64,000 bases of DNA from Frigoribacterium sp. SL97 (GCF_026625765.1 NZ_CP113062.1:3162001-3226000), one strand, 5' to 3'; shown: positions 7,888 through 16,499, counted from the first letter of the stretch. Translations and numbers: made by a program. Notes: generated by a model from the letters alone, not told the origin.

Positions 7888-8424
7888 ATGACGTCACACC
7901 CGTACCGCGCCCGGTTCGGCCACGGCTACGCCTTCGAGGGCGAGCCCACCCTCGACGGTCCGCCGCCGACCCGATTCCACGTGACGACGCGCAGTCGGGT
8001 GATCGGCCACGGCCGGGCCGCCTTCGAGGCCGCAGGGGACGCCGTGCTGCACTGGCAGGTGCACCGCGGCTCGGGCTTCGTGCCCCTCGAGGTGCCCGTC
8101 CGCGTGGCCGTCGGTGCGACGAGCGTCTGGGGCGTGACCCTCGGCCCCGTGCACCCACCGGTCGCCTGCCGGGTGTTCGCCGTCGTCCGGTCCGCCACCG
8201 AGATCGGCTTCGGACACGCCGCCCTGGTCGGCCACCCCCAGCGCGGCTGGGAGAGCTACCGCGTGCACCACCACGACGACGACCGCGTCACCCTCGACAT
8301 CCGCGTCGTCTGGCTCCCCGCCGCGTGGTGGATGCGGGCCGCCGGGCCGGCGTCCGCACTCGCCCTCTCGCTGATCCTGCGGCGCAACCTCCGTGCCCTC
8401 GACGTCGTCGTGGCCTCCGCCTGA
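7888..8424 (+). CDS. DUF1990 family protein
   Basis: 178-residue protein matching the DUF1990 pattern: an early sugar-nucleotide-like GYAFEGEPTLDG start, the central AFEAAGDAVLHWQVHRGSGFVPLEVP, and a late WESYRVHHHDDDRVTLDIRVVW. Family members are cytosolic and uncharacterised; some are fused to isomerase-like domains, absent here. The ATG follows CAGGGT by six bases (leaderless architecture). It is divergent from the RBBP9-like hydrolase 49 bp away. Confidence 0.82.
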   Translation: MTSHPYRARFGHGYAFEGEPTLDGPPPTRFHVTTRSRVIGHGRAAFEAAGDAVLHWQVHRGSGFVPLEVPVRVAVGATSVWGVTLGPVHPPVACRVFAVVRSATEIGFGHAALVGHPQRGWESYRVHHHDDDRVTLDIRVVWLPAAWWMRAAGPASALALSLILRRNLRALDVVVASA

Positions 8425-8484
8425 CGGCACCGCGCCCTCACCGGACGGCCCGGTCACCCCTCCGTGGGGACGAGGAGGCGCGGC

Positions 8485-8577
8485 TCACGAGAACAGGTCG
8501 TCGAGCCACCTCTGCCAGGCCGACCCGGTCGCGGCGGCGTCGGCCCCGTCGGCGAAGTCGTGGACGCTGACGCTCAC
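8485..8577 (-). CDS. possible 30-residue small protein coupled to the SRPBCC gene
   Basis: A 31-codon frame whose GTG overlaps the stop of the SRPBCC gene as GTGA, the coupling used repeatedly in this window. The product begins MSVSVHDFADGAD and ends WQRWLDDLFS, a plausible amphipathic helix. There is no homologue I recognise, and it could be a chance frame. An AGGAGGCGCGG motif lies just past the stop. Confidence 0.35.
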   Translation of the reverse strand: MSVSVHDFADGADAAATGSAWQRWLDDLFS

Positions 8578-9194
8578 CCCGGCCCCCAAGCCTCCCGCCC
8601 GAAGACGCGGACGAGCGCGCTCGCGGTCCGCAGCCCCACGAACGACGCGGTGCGGTACGAGAGTCCCGCGGCGACCGGACCGACGCCGGGCAGGTCGACC
8701 ACGACGGCGTCACCGACCTCGACGTCGTCGGCCAGGTCGAGGGCCTGCAGCACCCGGGCGGCCGATCCCGCCGCCCGCGACGACTCCGGGGCGTCGACGC
8801 TCGTGAACGTGGCCTCCCGCCCCGTGAACCATGCGACGTACTCGGCAAGGGTGTGCAGGTAGAAGTCGGTGTGCTCCTCGACGCCGGGCACCTGCCCCTC
8901 GTCGAAGACGCTCGAGTGCCGGTAGGTCAGCCGGGTCGCCTCCTCGGTGTCGTCGCCTGCCGCGAGGGCGAAGTCGAGCTCGTTGAACCAGCCGCCCTCG
9001 CCCTCCATGCGGTTGGCGTAGTGGCGACCCGGTCGCCAGGCCGTGACCACCGCACCCGGCCCGGCCGCGCCTCCCACCCGGGGTTCGACCTCACCGGGCC
9101 AGAGCCACCCGCCGGTGCCCGTGGTGACGGCGTCGAAGACCACGGCGGGAGGCGCGGCGAGGGTGACGGTCCGGACGATGTCGGCAGCGGGCAC
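8574..9194 (-). CDS. SRPBCC family protein
   Basis: 206-residue START/Bet v1-like (SRPBCC) protein. It opens with ADIVRTVTLAAPPAVVFDAVT, the beta-strand/helix entry of AHSA1-type domains, followed by GGWLWPGEVEPRVGG and a hydrophobic-pocket-like YANRMEGEGGWFNELDFAL. The C-terminal third (from about residue 145) is a second region not clearly part of the fold. GTG is chosen as start because an AGAGAAGAG purine stretch precedes it and homology begins there. Ligand and role are unknown. Confidence 0.75.
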   Translation of the reverse strand: MPAADIVRTVTLAAPPAVVFDAVTTGTGGWLWPGEVEPRVGGAAGPGAVVTAWRPGRHYANRMEGEGGWFNELDFALAAGDDTEEATRLTYRHSSVFDEGQVPGVEEHTDFYLHTLAEYVAWFTGREATFTSVDAPESSRAAGSAARVLQALDLADDVEVGDAVVVDLPGVGPVAAGLSYRTASFVGLRTASALVRVFGREAWGPG

Positions 9195-9344
9195 GATGAC
9201 TCTTCTCTCGTCGAGGCGGGTGGGTCGAGGCGGTGGGGCGGAGGCGGTGCGCCGCGGGCGGGACCCGGCGGGGTCAGCCTGCCACCGGGGACCCCGCCCG
9301 CGCCACCGTCCCGGGCTCCGAGCCCACCGTGCCACACTGATCCG

Positions 9345-10454
9345 ATGACCCCTCGACGTCGCCACGCCGGTTCGCCACGGCGTTCGGCCGCCCGCGACGC
9401 CTCGCGAGCGGGGGACGTCGACACGACCGTCACCGTGCGTCGCGTCGAGCGGGGCGACCTCTACGTGCGGGTCAACACGATCGGCGACACGGGCGAGCGT
9501 CCGTTCGTCCTCGTGCCGGGCATCGGCGTCTCGTCCGACTACTTCGAGCGCCTCGCGCCGAACCTCAACGAGTTCGGCCCCGTGCACGCTCTCGACCTGC
9601 CGGGCTTCGCCGGGGTGCCGCACCCGGGTCACGCCCTGAGCATCCGCGAGTACGCCGACCTCGTCGGCACCGCCATCGACGAACTGGGACTCCACGACCC
9701 GGTCGTCGTCGGGCACTCGATGGGCACGCAGATCGTCGTCGACCTCGCCGCGCGCCGACCCGACCTGTCGACCGTCGTGCTGATCGGGCCGGTGATCGAT
9801 CCGGCCCATCGACACGTGCTCGAGCAGGCGGTGCGGTTCGCCCGGGCCGCCTGGCACGAGCCCGGCCGGGTGAAGTTCCTGGCCCTGAGCGCCTACGTGC
9901 TCTGCGGGGTGCGTTGGTTCTCCCGCATCCTGCCGAAGATGATGACGTACCCGATCGAGCGGCACCTGCCGCAGATCGCCGCCGACACCCTGGTCATCCG
10001 GGGCGAGCACGACGCCGTCGCCCCACGCGAGTGGGTGCGCCGCGTCGGCGAACTGCTGCCCTCGTCCCGCCTGTGGGAGATGCCCGGGGCCGCCCACTCC
10101 GTCATGCACGCCCACGCCGAAGAGGTCGCCAAGCTCTGCGTCGAGCACGCCCAGCAGCCGATCCGGCACGACGAGGGCGTCGAGCTGCACCACTACGTCG
10201 ACGCGGGGGACGGCGACGAGAGCGACGACTTCAGCCCCAGCCCGGCCGACTTCGTGAAGGCCGTGGGGGCGCGCCTGCGTTCGACCGCGGCGACCATGCG
10301 CGGTGACGACGAGGCCCTCGCGAAGGCCAAGACGGACCACGCCGAGTCGATGCAGGCGGCGTTCGACCGTCGCCAGGCCGAGAAGGCCGCGGCCGGCGCC
10401 GACCCCGACGACGGCCCGCACATCGAACCCACGACCGGCGGCGCCGACCGCTGA
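9345..10454 (+). CDS. alpha/beta fold hydrolase
   Basis: 369-residue hydrolase. The core (about residues 35-270) has the oxyanion segment FVLVPGIGVSSDYFERLAP, the nucleophile elbow VVGHSMG, an acid in IRGEHDAVAP and the catalytic histidine in GAAHSVMH. A C-terminal ~90-residue charged tail, rich in Ala, Asp and Lys, is unusual and probably disordered. There is no signal peptide. The ATG sits six bases after CACACT, suggesting a leaderless message. Substrate unknown. Confidence 0.85.
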   Translation: MTPRRRHAGSPRRSAARDASRAGDVDTTVTVRRVERGDLYVRVNTIGDTGERPFVLVPGIGVSSDYFERLAPNLNEFGPVHALDLPGFAGVPHPGHALSIREYADLVGTAIDELGLHDPVVVGHSMGTQIVVDLAARRPDLSTVVLIGPVIDPAHRHVLEQAVRFARAAWHEPGRVKFLALSAYVLCGVRWFSRILPKMMTYPIERHLPQIAADTLVIRGEHDAVAPREWVRRVGELLPSSRLWEMPGAAHSVMHAHAEEVAKLCVEHAQQPIRHDEGVELHHYVDAGDGDESDDFSPSPADFVKAVGARLRSTAATMRGDDEALAKAKTDHAESMQAAFDRRQAEKAAAGADPDDGPHIEPTTGGADR

Positions 10455-10494
10455 CGGTGCGGCTCGTCCCGGCCGCGCCGGGCCGGGCCGGGGC

Positions 10495-10514
10495 GGGTCG
10501 GGTCGGGTCGGGTC
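10495..10514. repeat. pentanucleotide tandem repeat (GGGTC)4
   Basis: Four exact GGGTC units between the hydrolase and mntH, directly followed by GGAACGCAGGAGGCGCGG, one copy of the window's recurring motif. Confidence 0.88.
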
Positions 10515-10552
10515 GGGAACGCAGGAGGCGCGGGTCGCCTCGCCGCCGCCCC

Positions 10553-11833
10553 TCACGCCCCCGAGACGGTCAGCCCGATCAGCACGAGGTTGAGGGCCAC
10601 GACGACGACCACGGCCACCCAACCGGCGATCCGCGTCCCGACGGCGTTGACTCCCGTGCCCATGAGCGACCGGTCGCTCGTCGCGACGACGAGGGGCACG
10701 AGGGCGAAGGCGATGCCGAAGCTCAGCACGACCTGGCTGAGCACGAGCAACCACGTCGGGCTGATGCCCGTCGCGAGCAGCACGAGGGCCGGGATCAACG
10801 TGACGACCCGGCGCACCATGAGCGGCACCTGCACGTGCAGCAGGCCCTTCATGATCTCGGCGCCCGCCATCGCCCCGATCGACGTGGACGCGAGACCCGA
10901 CGCGAGGAGGCCGACGGCGAACAGGACGCCGATCACCGGCCCGAGCGCCGCCGCGATGGCCCGCTGGGCCCCGGGGATCGTATCGGTGCCGTCCTGACCC
11001 GACAGGGTCGAGGCCGCGAGCACGAGCATGGCGATGTTGACGCCGCCGGCGACGAGCAACGCCAGCACGACGTCCCACCGGGTGGCCTTCAGCACGCGGG
11101 CACGGTCCGCCCCCTCGGCCACGACGCCGTGGTGGTCGCGGGTGAGTGCGGAGTGCAGGTAGACCGCGTGCGGCATGACCGTCGCGCCGAGCATCGACGC
11201 GGCGAGCAGCACGGCCGTGCTGTCCTCGAAGCGGGGCACGAGACCGGCGAGCATGCCTCCGGCCGACGGCGGGGCGAAGAGCAGCCCCGCGCAGAAGCCG
11301 AGCGTGAGGACGGCGAGCAGGGCGATGACGACGGTCTGGAAGACTCGCCCGCTGCGGTACCTCGTGAGCAGCAGCAGGCCGAGCGAGACGAGGCCGGTGA
11401 TCAGGCCCCCGACGACCAGCGGCACCCCGAAGAGCAGCTGGAGCGCGAGGGCTCCCCCGATGATCTCGGCGACGTCGGTCGCGGCCGCCACCAGCTCGGC
11501 CTGACCCCAGTACGCCAGCCGGAGGGGCCGACGACGGAGGCGCGTGCCCATCACCTCGGGCAGCGACCGACCCGTGACGATGCCGAGCTTCGCCGACAGG
11601 TACTGGACGAGCACCGCGATGGCGTTCGCGAGGACGAGCACCCAGAGGAGCGTGTACTGGTACGCCGCCCCAGCCGTGAGGTTGGCGGCGACGTTGCCGG
11701 GGTCGACGTACGCGATCGCGGCGACGAACGCCGGGCCGAGCAGGGTGCCGCGGGGTCGGGCGTGCACGACCTGCGGGGCACGGCCGTCACGGGGTCGGTC
11801 GGCGTCGGCACGGCGGGTGTCGGACGAGCTCAT
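10553..11833 (-). CDS. mntH: Nramp family divalent metal transporter (Mn2+/H+)
   Basis: 426-residue proton-coupled Mn2+/Fe2+ importer with about 11 membrane helices. TM1 carries the metal-binding AYVDPGNVAANL (the Nramp DPGN motif), TM6 carries GATVMPHAVYLHSAL (MPH motif), and the TM4/5 loop carries GQAELVAAATDVAEIIGGALAL. Length matches the family. The ATG lies six bases after TAGGGT on the minus strand, so the message is probably leaderless. A TTTCGG-N4-CCGAAA palindrome sits just upstream of that -10 and is a good candidate for a metal-responsive repressor site. Runs alone. Confidence 0.95.
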   Translation of the reverse strand: MSSSDTRRADADRPRDGRAPQVVHARPRGTLLGPAFVAAIAYVDPGNVAANLTAGAAYQYTLLWVLVLANAIAVLVQYLSAKLGIVTGRSLPEVMGTRLRRRPLRLAYWGQAELVAAATDVAEIIGGALALQLLFGVPLVVGGLITGLVSLGLLLLTRYRSGRVFQTVVIALLAVLTLGFCAGLLFAPPSAGGMLAGLVPRFEDSTAVLLAASMLGATVMPHAVYLHSALTRDHHGVVAEGADRARVLKATRWDVVLALLVAGGVNIAMLVLAASTLSGQDGTDTIPGAQRAIAAALGPVIGVLFAVGLLASGLASTSIGAMAGAEIMKGLLHVQVPLMVRRVVTLIPALVLLATGISPTWLLVLSQVVLSFGIAFALVPLVVATSDRSLMGTGVNAVGTRIAGWVAVVVVVALNLVLIGLTVSGA

Positions 11834-11851
11834 GCCTCGACCCTAGCAAGA

Positions 11852-11867
11852 TTTCGGAGTCCCGAAA
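11852..11867. promoter_or_regulatory. palindrome upstream of mntH, candidate metalloregulator box
   Basis: TTTCGG-AGTC-CCGAAA, perfect 6-bp arms, directly upstream of the TAGGGT -10 of mntH. Position and symmetry fit a DtxR/MntR-type site, although the sequence is not the classical DtxR consensus. The regulator gene is not in the window. Confidence 0.5.
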
Positions 11868-11941
11868 CCTTGGTGTGAGGCCTCCGTAACCCGCCCGCAG
11901 GCCGCACGCCGCACCCGCACACCGAACGCCGCGCCCGAACG

Positions 11942-12010
11942 CCGAGAACCCCGTTCCCGAAGACGAACCACGATTGATCGGGGTTCTTCTTCGCGAACGG
12001 GGTTCCTCGG
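11942..12010 (-). terminator. long imperfect hairpin downstream of the lipoprotein gene
   Basis: Outer arms GAACCCCGTTC and GAACGGGGTTC pair perfectly. Inner arms GAAGACGAACC and GGTTCTTCTTC pair with one mismatch, leaving a short loop around CACGATTGATC. At nearly 70 bp it is much longer than an ordinary terminator. It lies 34 bp past the lipoprotein stop and before the mntH promoter. Confidence 0.6.
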
Positions 12011-12044
12011 TGATCGGACGTGCCCGATCGGTCGAGCGGGGGTG

Positions 12045-12764
12045 TTACTCGGTGGCGGCGGTGATCTTCGCGACGCCGACGAGCATCTCGTCCTGGACGG
12101 CGTCGGTCTTGAAGGTCTGGTTCAGCAGCGACGCGGCGTCGGGGCTGATGTGCACCGTGGTGCCCTCGAGGACGGCGTTGGAGCCTTCCATCTGGATCGG
12201 CTTCAGCGTGCCACCCCAGAGGTTGAAGAGGTAGGCGTCCTCGGCGGCGACGGTGCCGTTGGCGGTGACGGTGCCGTAGAGCTTCGACTCGCCCGGGTCG
12301 ATGCGGAAGTCGGTCAGTTCGACGACGGTGCCGTCGGCCGAGGTCAGGCTGAGGCCGGAGCCGTCGTGGTCGATCTCGCCCTGGACGTAGGGTCGCACGT
12401 CGCTGTCGGGGCCGTAGTAGTCGACGTTTCCGCCGGTGATGGGGAAGGCGAAGGTGCCGTCGGTGAAGGTCGCGGTGCCCACGACGCCGGGGGTCAGGCC
12501 CAGGCTCGTGAGGGCCTCGACGAAGGACGCGTCCACGGCGACCTGCGTGTCGACGCCGTTCGACAGATCCGGGATGGACGCCTCGGGCAGCATGCTCTCG
12601 CCGGGGCCGGGTTCACGGGTCTGGTTGACGGGGTGCGTCGGGGCCGTGTTGTTGCTCTCGGAGTCCGAGGTCGAGGCGCAGGCCGCGAGCGAGAACACGA
12701 GGGCTCCGGTGGCGACGACGCCGAGGACGCCTCGACCGAGGGAGGAACGGAAGGGGGTGCGCAT
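12045..12764 (-). CDS. putative lipoprotein of unknown function
   Basis: 239-residue exported lipoprotein: a basic n-region, hydrophobic stretch GVVATGALVFSLA and lipobox LAAC (lipidated Cys at about residue 29), then a Ser/Asn-rich linker. The mature part is beta-rich (for example GVVGTATFTDGTFAFPITGG and SADGTVVELTDFRIDPG) and weakly resembles HtaA-like or CHRD-like sandwich domains, but I cannot assign it. It is transcribed after the membrane-protein gene with a 107-bp gap. Confidence 0.75.
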   Translation of the reverse strand: MRTPFRSSLGRGVLGVVATGALVFSLAACASTSDSESNNTAPTHPVNQTREPGPGESMLPEASIPDLSNGVDTQVAVDASFVEALTSLGLTPGVVGTATFTDGTFAFPITGGNVDYYGPDSDVRPYVQGEIDHDGSGLSLTSADGTVVELTDFRIDPGESKLYGTVTANGTVAAEDAYLFNLWGGTLKPIQMEGSNAVLEGTTVHISPDAASLLNQTFKTDAVQDEMLVGVAKITAATE

Positions 12765-12871
12765 GAATGGTCCTTGTCTGTGCTGCCCGGTGGAGTTGAT
12801 CGGTGTTCGACGCCCGGGCCGCGTCGGATGGGGCGAGGGGGCGACCCGGCCGGGACGCCCCCTCGCGGCGC

Positions 12872-14428
12872 TCAGTCCTCTTCGGAGAAGAAGCGGTCGA
12901 CCTTGCGGTGGTACCGCTGACCCAGCAGGCCACCGAGGACGGCACCGGCGAAGCTCAGGACGACGACGAGGCCGAGGCCGATGAGACCGGCGAGGGACGA
13001 CGACTGCAGGTCGTCCATCGAGGGCACGAACGGATTCGGCGACGACGAGTCTCCGGTCTGGGTGCCGACGACGCCGACGACGATCGCCAGGACGATCGTG
13101 ATGACCAGACCCCAGAGCCAGGTCGCGAGCCCCTGCTTGAAGCCGCTGAAGCGGGCGATGCGCGACGCCGTGTAACCACCGATGAGGTACCCGAAGAAGA
13201 TGATCGCGAGCACCACGATGCCCGAGGTCAGCGCGAGCACGTCGGCGTTGTCGGTCGTGAAGCTGCGCAGGTCGGCCATGGCGGTCGAACCGGATGCGAC
13301 CCCGCCCCAGGCCGCGAGGACGCCGCCGAAGATCGTGATCATGACGAGGCCGAAGCCCGTCGCGGCGAACCAGCCGAGCAGGCCGGCGCCGAAGCGGATG
13401 CCGCCGAACTCCTCTTTCTGCTGGGCGAGCAGCTCACGGCGCACCGACACGTGGTCGATGCCCGAGTCCTTGACGAGGGGGTAGGCGTGGGAGCCGGTGT
13501 CGCGACCCGCGGCGGCTCCTGCGGCCGCGCCTCCGGCTGCCGCCGCGGTGGGCGCGACGGCGGTGGGGGCGTCCTGACCGAACGAGGGCTGACGCTCGGC
13601 CGCGGCGCGGTCGGTGGCGTCGCGTTCGGCGTCCGAGCGGTCGTCGACCCACCCGTCGTGCGAGGACGAGGAGGCGCCCGTCGCCGCGGTCGCGGACGCC
13701 GCGGTGGCCGTGTCGTCCCCTCGGTCACCGGTGGCGGGCTCGCCGGCGCGGGCGGCCTCGGCCGCACGGAGGGCCTCGTCGTCGTGCAGCGGACGGCGCG
13801 TGCCGTCCGAGGAGGCGGACCAGGCCCGCTGGGCGGGCTCGGTCGGCGCCACCATGGGGACCGCCTCGGTGGGACGGCCGGTCGAGGCCGCGTCGCGGTC
13901 GGACTCCGAGAGGACCTCGGTGTCGCGGCGGTCGGCGTCGGTCGACGCGTCGGCGTCGGTCGACGCGTCGGCGTCGGCGTGCTGGTCGGACCCGGTGTCG
14001 CCGGGGACGTACTCGGCGGGCACCGAATCGGGCAGCGCCTCCTCGTCGGACGACGCGGGAGCCCCGTGCGCGTCCAGGCCGGACGCCTCGGGGTTCGCGG
14101 GGGCCTCGGCGACGACCGGGCGGTCCTCGGCGTCGGCGACGGGGGCCTGCTGCGTCGGGGCGTCGGACCCGAAGTCGACGGCGGGCTGCTGCTGCGTCGG
14201 GGCGTCGGACCCGAAGTCGACGGCGGGCTGCTGCTGCGTCGGGGCGTCGCCGCCGAAGTCGACGGCCGGGGGCTGCTGGGTCGGGACCTCGGAGCCGTAC
14301 GGCACCTCGGTCGGCTCGACCGTCTCGCCGGTCTCGTCGGACCGCGGGGCGTCGTTCGTGTCGCCGTACTGGGGATCGCGTCCCTCGTGGTCGGGGCGGT
14401 CGCGCCGCGGATCGTTCGCGTCGGTCAT
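12872..14428 (-). CDS. membrane protein with long disordered repeat-containing N-terminus
   Basis: 518 residues. The first ~330 are acidic, disordered and repetitive, including three 14-residue copies of a PAVDFG(S/G)DAPTQQ unit. A conserved-looking C-terminal domain follows, with four or five membrane helices (around GLLGWFAATGFGLVMITIFGG, ALTSGIVVLAIIFFGYLIGG, LWGLVITIVLAIVVGVVG and LIGLGLVVVLSFAGAVLGG) and ends GQRYHRKVDRFFSEED. The helix pattern with short glycine motifs resembles YrzE/TIGR04086-type small membrane proteins. The function is unknown. Confidence 0.75.
   Translation of the reverse strand: MTDANDPRRDRPDHEGRDPQYGDTNDAPRSDETGETVEPTEVPYGSEVPTQQPPAVDFGGDAPTQQQPAVDFGSDAPTQQQPAVDFGSDAPTQQAPVADAEDRPVVAEAPANPEASGLDAHGAPASSDEEALPDSVPAEYVPGDTGSDQHADADASTDADASTDADRRDTEVLSESDRDAASTGRPTEAVPMVAPTEPAQRAWSASSDGTRRPLHDDEALRAAEAARAGEPATGDRGDDTATAASATAATGASSSSHDGWVDDRSDAERDATDRAAAERQPSFGQDAPTAVAPTAAAAGGAAAGAAAGRDTGSHAYPLVKDSGIDHVSVRRELLAQQKEEFGGIRFGAGLLGWFAATGFGLVMITIFGGVLAAWGGVASGSTAMADLRSFTTDNADVLALTSGIVVLAIIFFGYLIGGYTASRIARFSGFKQGLATWLWGLVITIVLAIVVGVVGTQTGDSSSPNPFVPSMDDLQSSSLAGLIGLGLVVVLSFAGAVLGGLLGQRYHRKVDRFFSEED
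14151..14276. repeat. three 42-bp in-frame tandem repeats
   Basis: Near-identical units start at 14151, 14193 and 14235, each encoding a 14-residue PAVDFG(S/G)DAPTQQ unit in the disordered N-terminus of the membrane protein. The period preserves the frame, so copy number can vary without breaking the gene. Confidence 0.9.
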
Positions 14429-14595
14429 GGCTCACTCCTGTCGGTGGGGTCGTTCCCTGGATCTGTGATCCGCCTGAACGTTACGCCCGAACGGCACCCC
14501 GGGCCGGGAGCCCCCGCCCGCGCCCGCGGGACTCACGGGCGCGGACGAGCCGGTAGCGTGGACCGGACCGCCGAGCGACGAAGGACGACGACGTC

Positions 14596-15519
14596 ATGAC
14601 CGACACCAGCCAGACCCCCTCCGACCCGACCGCGACGGCCTCCGGCGCGACCGACTCCGCGGCGACGGGCCGCCGGGCCGCGGCGGCCGCCCGCACGCGA
14701 CCGAAGGCCGACATCGCCCGTTCGTGGCTGCTCGTGCCGGGCACCGCCCCCGACCGTTTCGACTCGGCCCAGGCGTCCCGCGCCGACCAGATCGTCCTCG
14801 ACATCGAGGACGCGGTCGACCCCGCCCGCAAGCCAGCCGCACGCGACGACGTCGTCGCCTGGCTCACGGGCGGCGGCGAGGCCTGGGTGCGCATCAACGA
14901 CCGCTCGACGGACTTCTGGTCCGACGACGTCGACGCCCTGATGGGCCTGCCCGGACTGCACGGCGTCATGCTCGCCAAGACCGAGGCGCCCGAACACGTC
15001 ACCGAGACCTTCGACCGGCTCGGAGGCGCGGTGCCGGTGCTCGCGCTCGTCGAGTCGGCCCTCGGCATCGAGGAGAGCCCCGCCATCGCCAAGGCCCGCG
15101 GGGCGTTCCGCCTCGCGTTCGGAAGCGGCGACTACCGCCGCGACACCGGCACGAGCGCCGACGACCTGGCCATGGCCTACCCCCGCTCCCGCCTCGTCGT
15201 GGCGAGCCGCATCGGCGGGCTGCCCGGCCCGATCGACGGCCCGACGGTGGGCAGCAGCCACCCCGTCCTGCGCGAGCAGTCCGGGGTCGCGGTCGCCCTC
15301 GGCCTCACCGGCAAGCTCTGCCTCGACGTCGAGCAGCTGCCCGTGATCAACGAGGTCATCAGCCCCACGCCGTCCGACGTCGCCTGGGCCCAGGACTTCC
15401 TCGCCGACTTCGAGGGACGCGGCCGGGTCATCCGAGACGGCAGCGACCTGCCCCGCCTGGGCCGGGCCCAGAAGATCGAGAAGCTCGCCTCGGCGTTCGG
15501 GGTGCAAGCCGCGAACTGA
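14596..15519 (+). CDS. HpcH/HpaI aldolase / CitE-like CoA ester lyase
   Basis: 307-residue member of the citrate lyase beta-subunit-like family, which cleaves or hydrolyses beta-hydroxyacyl-CoA esters such as malyl-CoA or citramalyl-CoA. Visible motifs: RSWLLVPGTAPDRFDSA, LDIEDAVDP (carboxylate near the Mg site), WVRINDRST, LALVESALGIEE (metal-binding Glu), AFGSGDYRRDTG, and the C-terminal GLTGKLCLDVEQLPVIN. There are no citrate lyase alpha/gamma partners nearby, so it is a stand-alone lyase. A TAGCGT hexamer and an AAGGACG purine run precede the ATG. A perfect terminator follows the stop. Confidence 0.88.
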   Translation: MTDTSQTPSDPTATASGATDSAATGRRAAAAARTRPKADIARSWLLVPGTAPDRFDSAQASRADQIVLDIEDAVDPARKPAARDDVVAWLTGGGEAWVRINDRSTDFWSDDVDALMGLPGLHGVMLAKTEAPEHVTETFDRLGGAVPVLALVESALGIEESPAIAKARGAFRLAFGSGDYRRDTGTSADDLAMAYPRSRLVVASRIGGLPGPIDGPTVGSSHPVLREQSGVAVALGLTGKLCLDVEQLPVINEVISPTPSDVAWAQDFLADFEGRGRVIRDGSDLPRLGRAQKIEKLASAFGVQAAN

Positions 15520-15530
15520 CGGCTCGACGG

Positions 15531-15564
15531 AAGGAGGCGCGTCCCACTCGGGACGCGCCTCCTT
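15531..15564 (+). terminator. intrinsic terminator after the CitE-like gene
   Basis: Fifteen-base perfect arms (AAGGAGGCGCGTCCC and its complement) with a 4-base loop, followed by TCTTTCT. It contains the AGGAGGCGCG motif in both arms. Confidence 0.9.
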
Positions 15565-15592
15565 TCTTTCTGCCCGGATGTCCGCCGGACCG

Positions 15593-15621
15593 TTGACAGA
15601 CGATAGTCACCGACATATCTT
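15593..15621 (+). promoter_or_regulatory. strong sigma-70-type promoter of the PadR gene
   Basis: Consensus -35 TTGACA (15593-15598), a 17-bp spacer and -10 TATCTT (15616-15621). This is the clearest housekeeping promoter in the window. Confidence 0.8.
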
Positions 15622-15628
15622 TGACACA

Positions 15629-15647
15629 TCGCGACAGGACGTCGCGA
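15629..15647. promoter_or_regulatory. inverted repeat at the PadR transcription start, putative operator
   Basis: TCGCGAC-AGGAC-GTCGCGA, perfect 7-bp arms, placed 7 bp after the -10 so that bound protein would block initiation. Autoregulation by the PadR protein encoded just downstream is the simplest reading. Confidence 0.55.
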
Positions 15648-15684
15648 CCTCGATCTCTTCCCCCCGACCCGAGAGGAGTACCCC

Positions 15685-16359
15685 ATGGGTACCGACTTCA
15701 CCACCGAGAACCACGGCGACCCCCGTCGCCGGCACCACGACTCCCCCGACGCCCGGCACGACCCGATCGGCCGCGGCGAGGGTCACGGCCGCTTCGGCCG
15801 TCCGTTCGGCCGCGGGTTCCGCCCCGGTCCGGGCTTCGGCGGCTTCGGCCCCGGTTTCGGCCCCGGCGGCCCGGGCTTCGGTCCCGGCGGTTTCGGACCG
15901 GGCCGCGGAGGACGCGGCCGGGCACGACGCGGCGACGTGCGCCTCGCGATCCTCTCGCTGCTGTCCGACGCCCCGTCGAACGGCTACGGCCTGATCAAGG
16001 CGATCGCCGAGCGCACCGACGGCACGTGGAAGCCCAGCCCCGGCTCGGTCTACCCCACGCTGCAGCAACTCGTCGACGAAGAGCTCATCTCGTCCGACGA
16101 GGCCGCGACCAAGAGCGTCTTCACGCTGACCGACGCAGGCCGGGCCTACGTGGCCGAACACGCCGACGAGATCGAGAGGGCCTGGGCCGCCACGGCGGAC
16201 GACGCGAGCGACACCGACCGCGAGTTCCAGACCAGCCTCATGAAGCTCATGGGCGTCGTCAAGCAGTTCCACCACGACGGCAGCGACGCCCAGCGGGCCG
16301 CCGCCACCGCCAAGCTCGACGAGGCACGCCGCGCGCTCTACACGATCCTGGCCGACTGA
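15685..16359 (+). CDS. PadR family transcriptional regulator
   Basis: 224 residues. A Gly/Phe/Pro/Arg-rich low-complexity segment (about residues 30-78, many FGPGG-type repeats) precedes the PadR winged helix: RRGDVRLAILSLLSDAPSNG, then SPGSVYPTLQQLVDEELI and SVFTLTDAGRAYV. The C-terminal helix for dimerisation follows (REFQTSLMKLMGVVKQFHH). PadR proteins usually repress a membrane protein or exporter, but none is adjacent, so self-regulation through the 15629-15647 repeat is likely. GAGAGGAG precedes the ATG as ribosome binding site. Confidence 0.9.
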   Translation: MGTDFTTENHGDPRRRHHDSPDARHDPIGRGEGHGRFGRPFGRGFRPGPGFGGFGPGFGPGGPGFGPGGFGPGRGGRGRARRGDVRLAILSLLSDAPSNGYGLIKAIAERTDGTWKPSPGSVYPTLQQLVDEELISSDEAATKSVFTLTDAGRAYVAEHADEIERAWAATADDASDTDREFQTSLMKLMGVVKQFHHDGSDAQRAAATAKLDEARRALYTILAD

Positions 16360-16499
16360 GCCCCGGCGGGCCGAGGCTCGGCCGACCGAGCCCCGGCCGG
16401 CCCTCCTCCGGTGGGCCGTCCTCCGGTGGCGGCCGGACCGATGTCCGGGGTCGTGGGCATGATGGGCCCACGAGCACGACGACCCCGCCGGAGGCGCGC

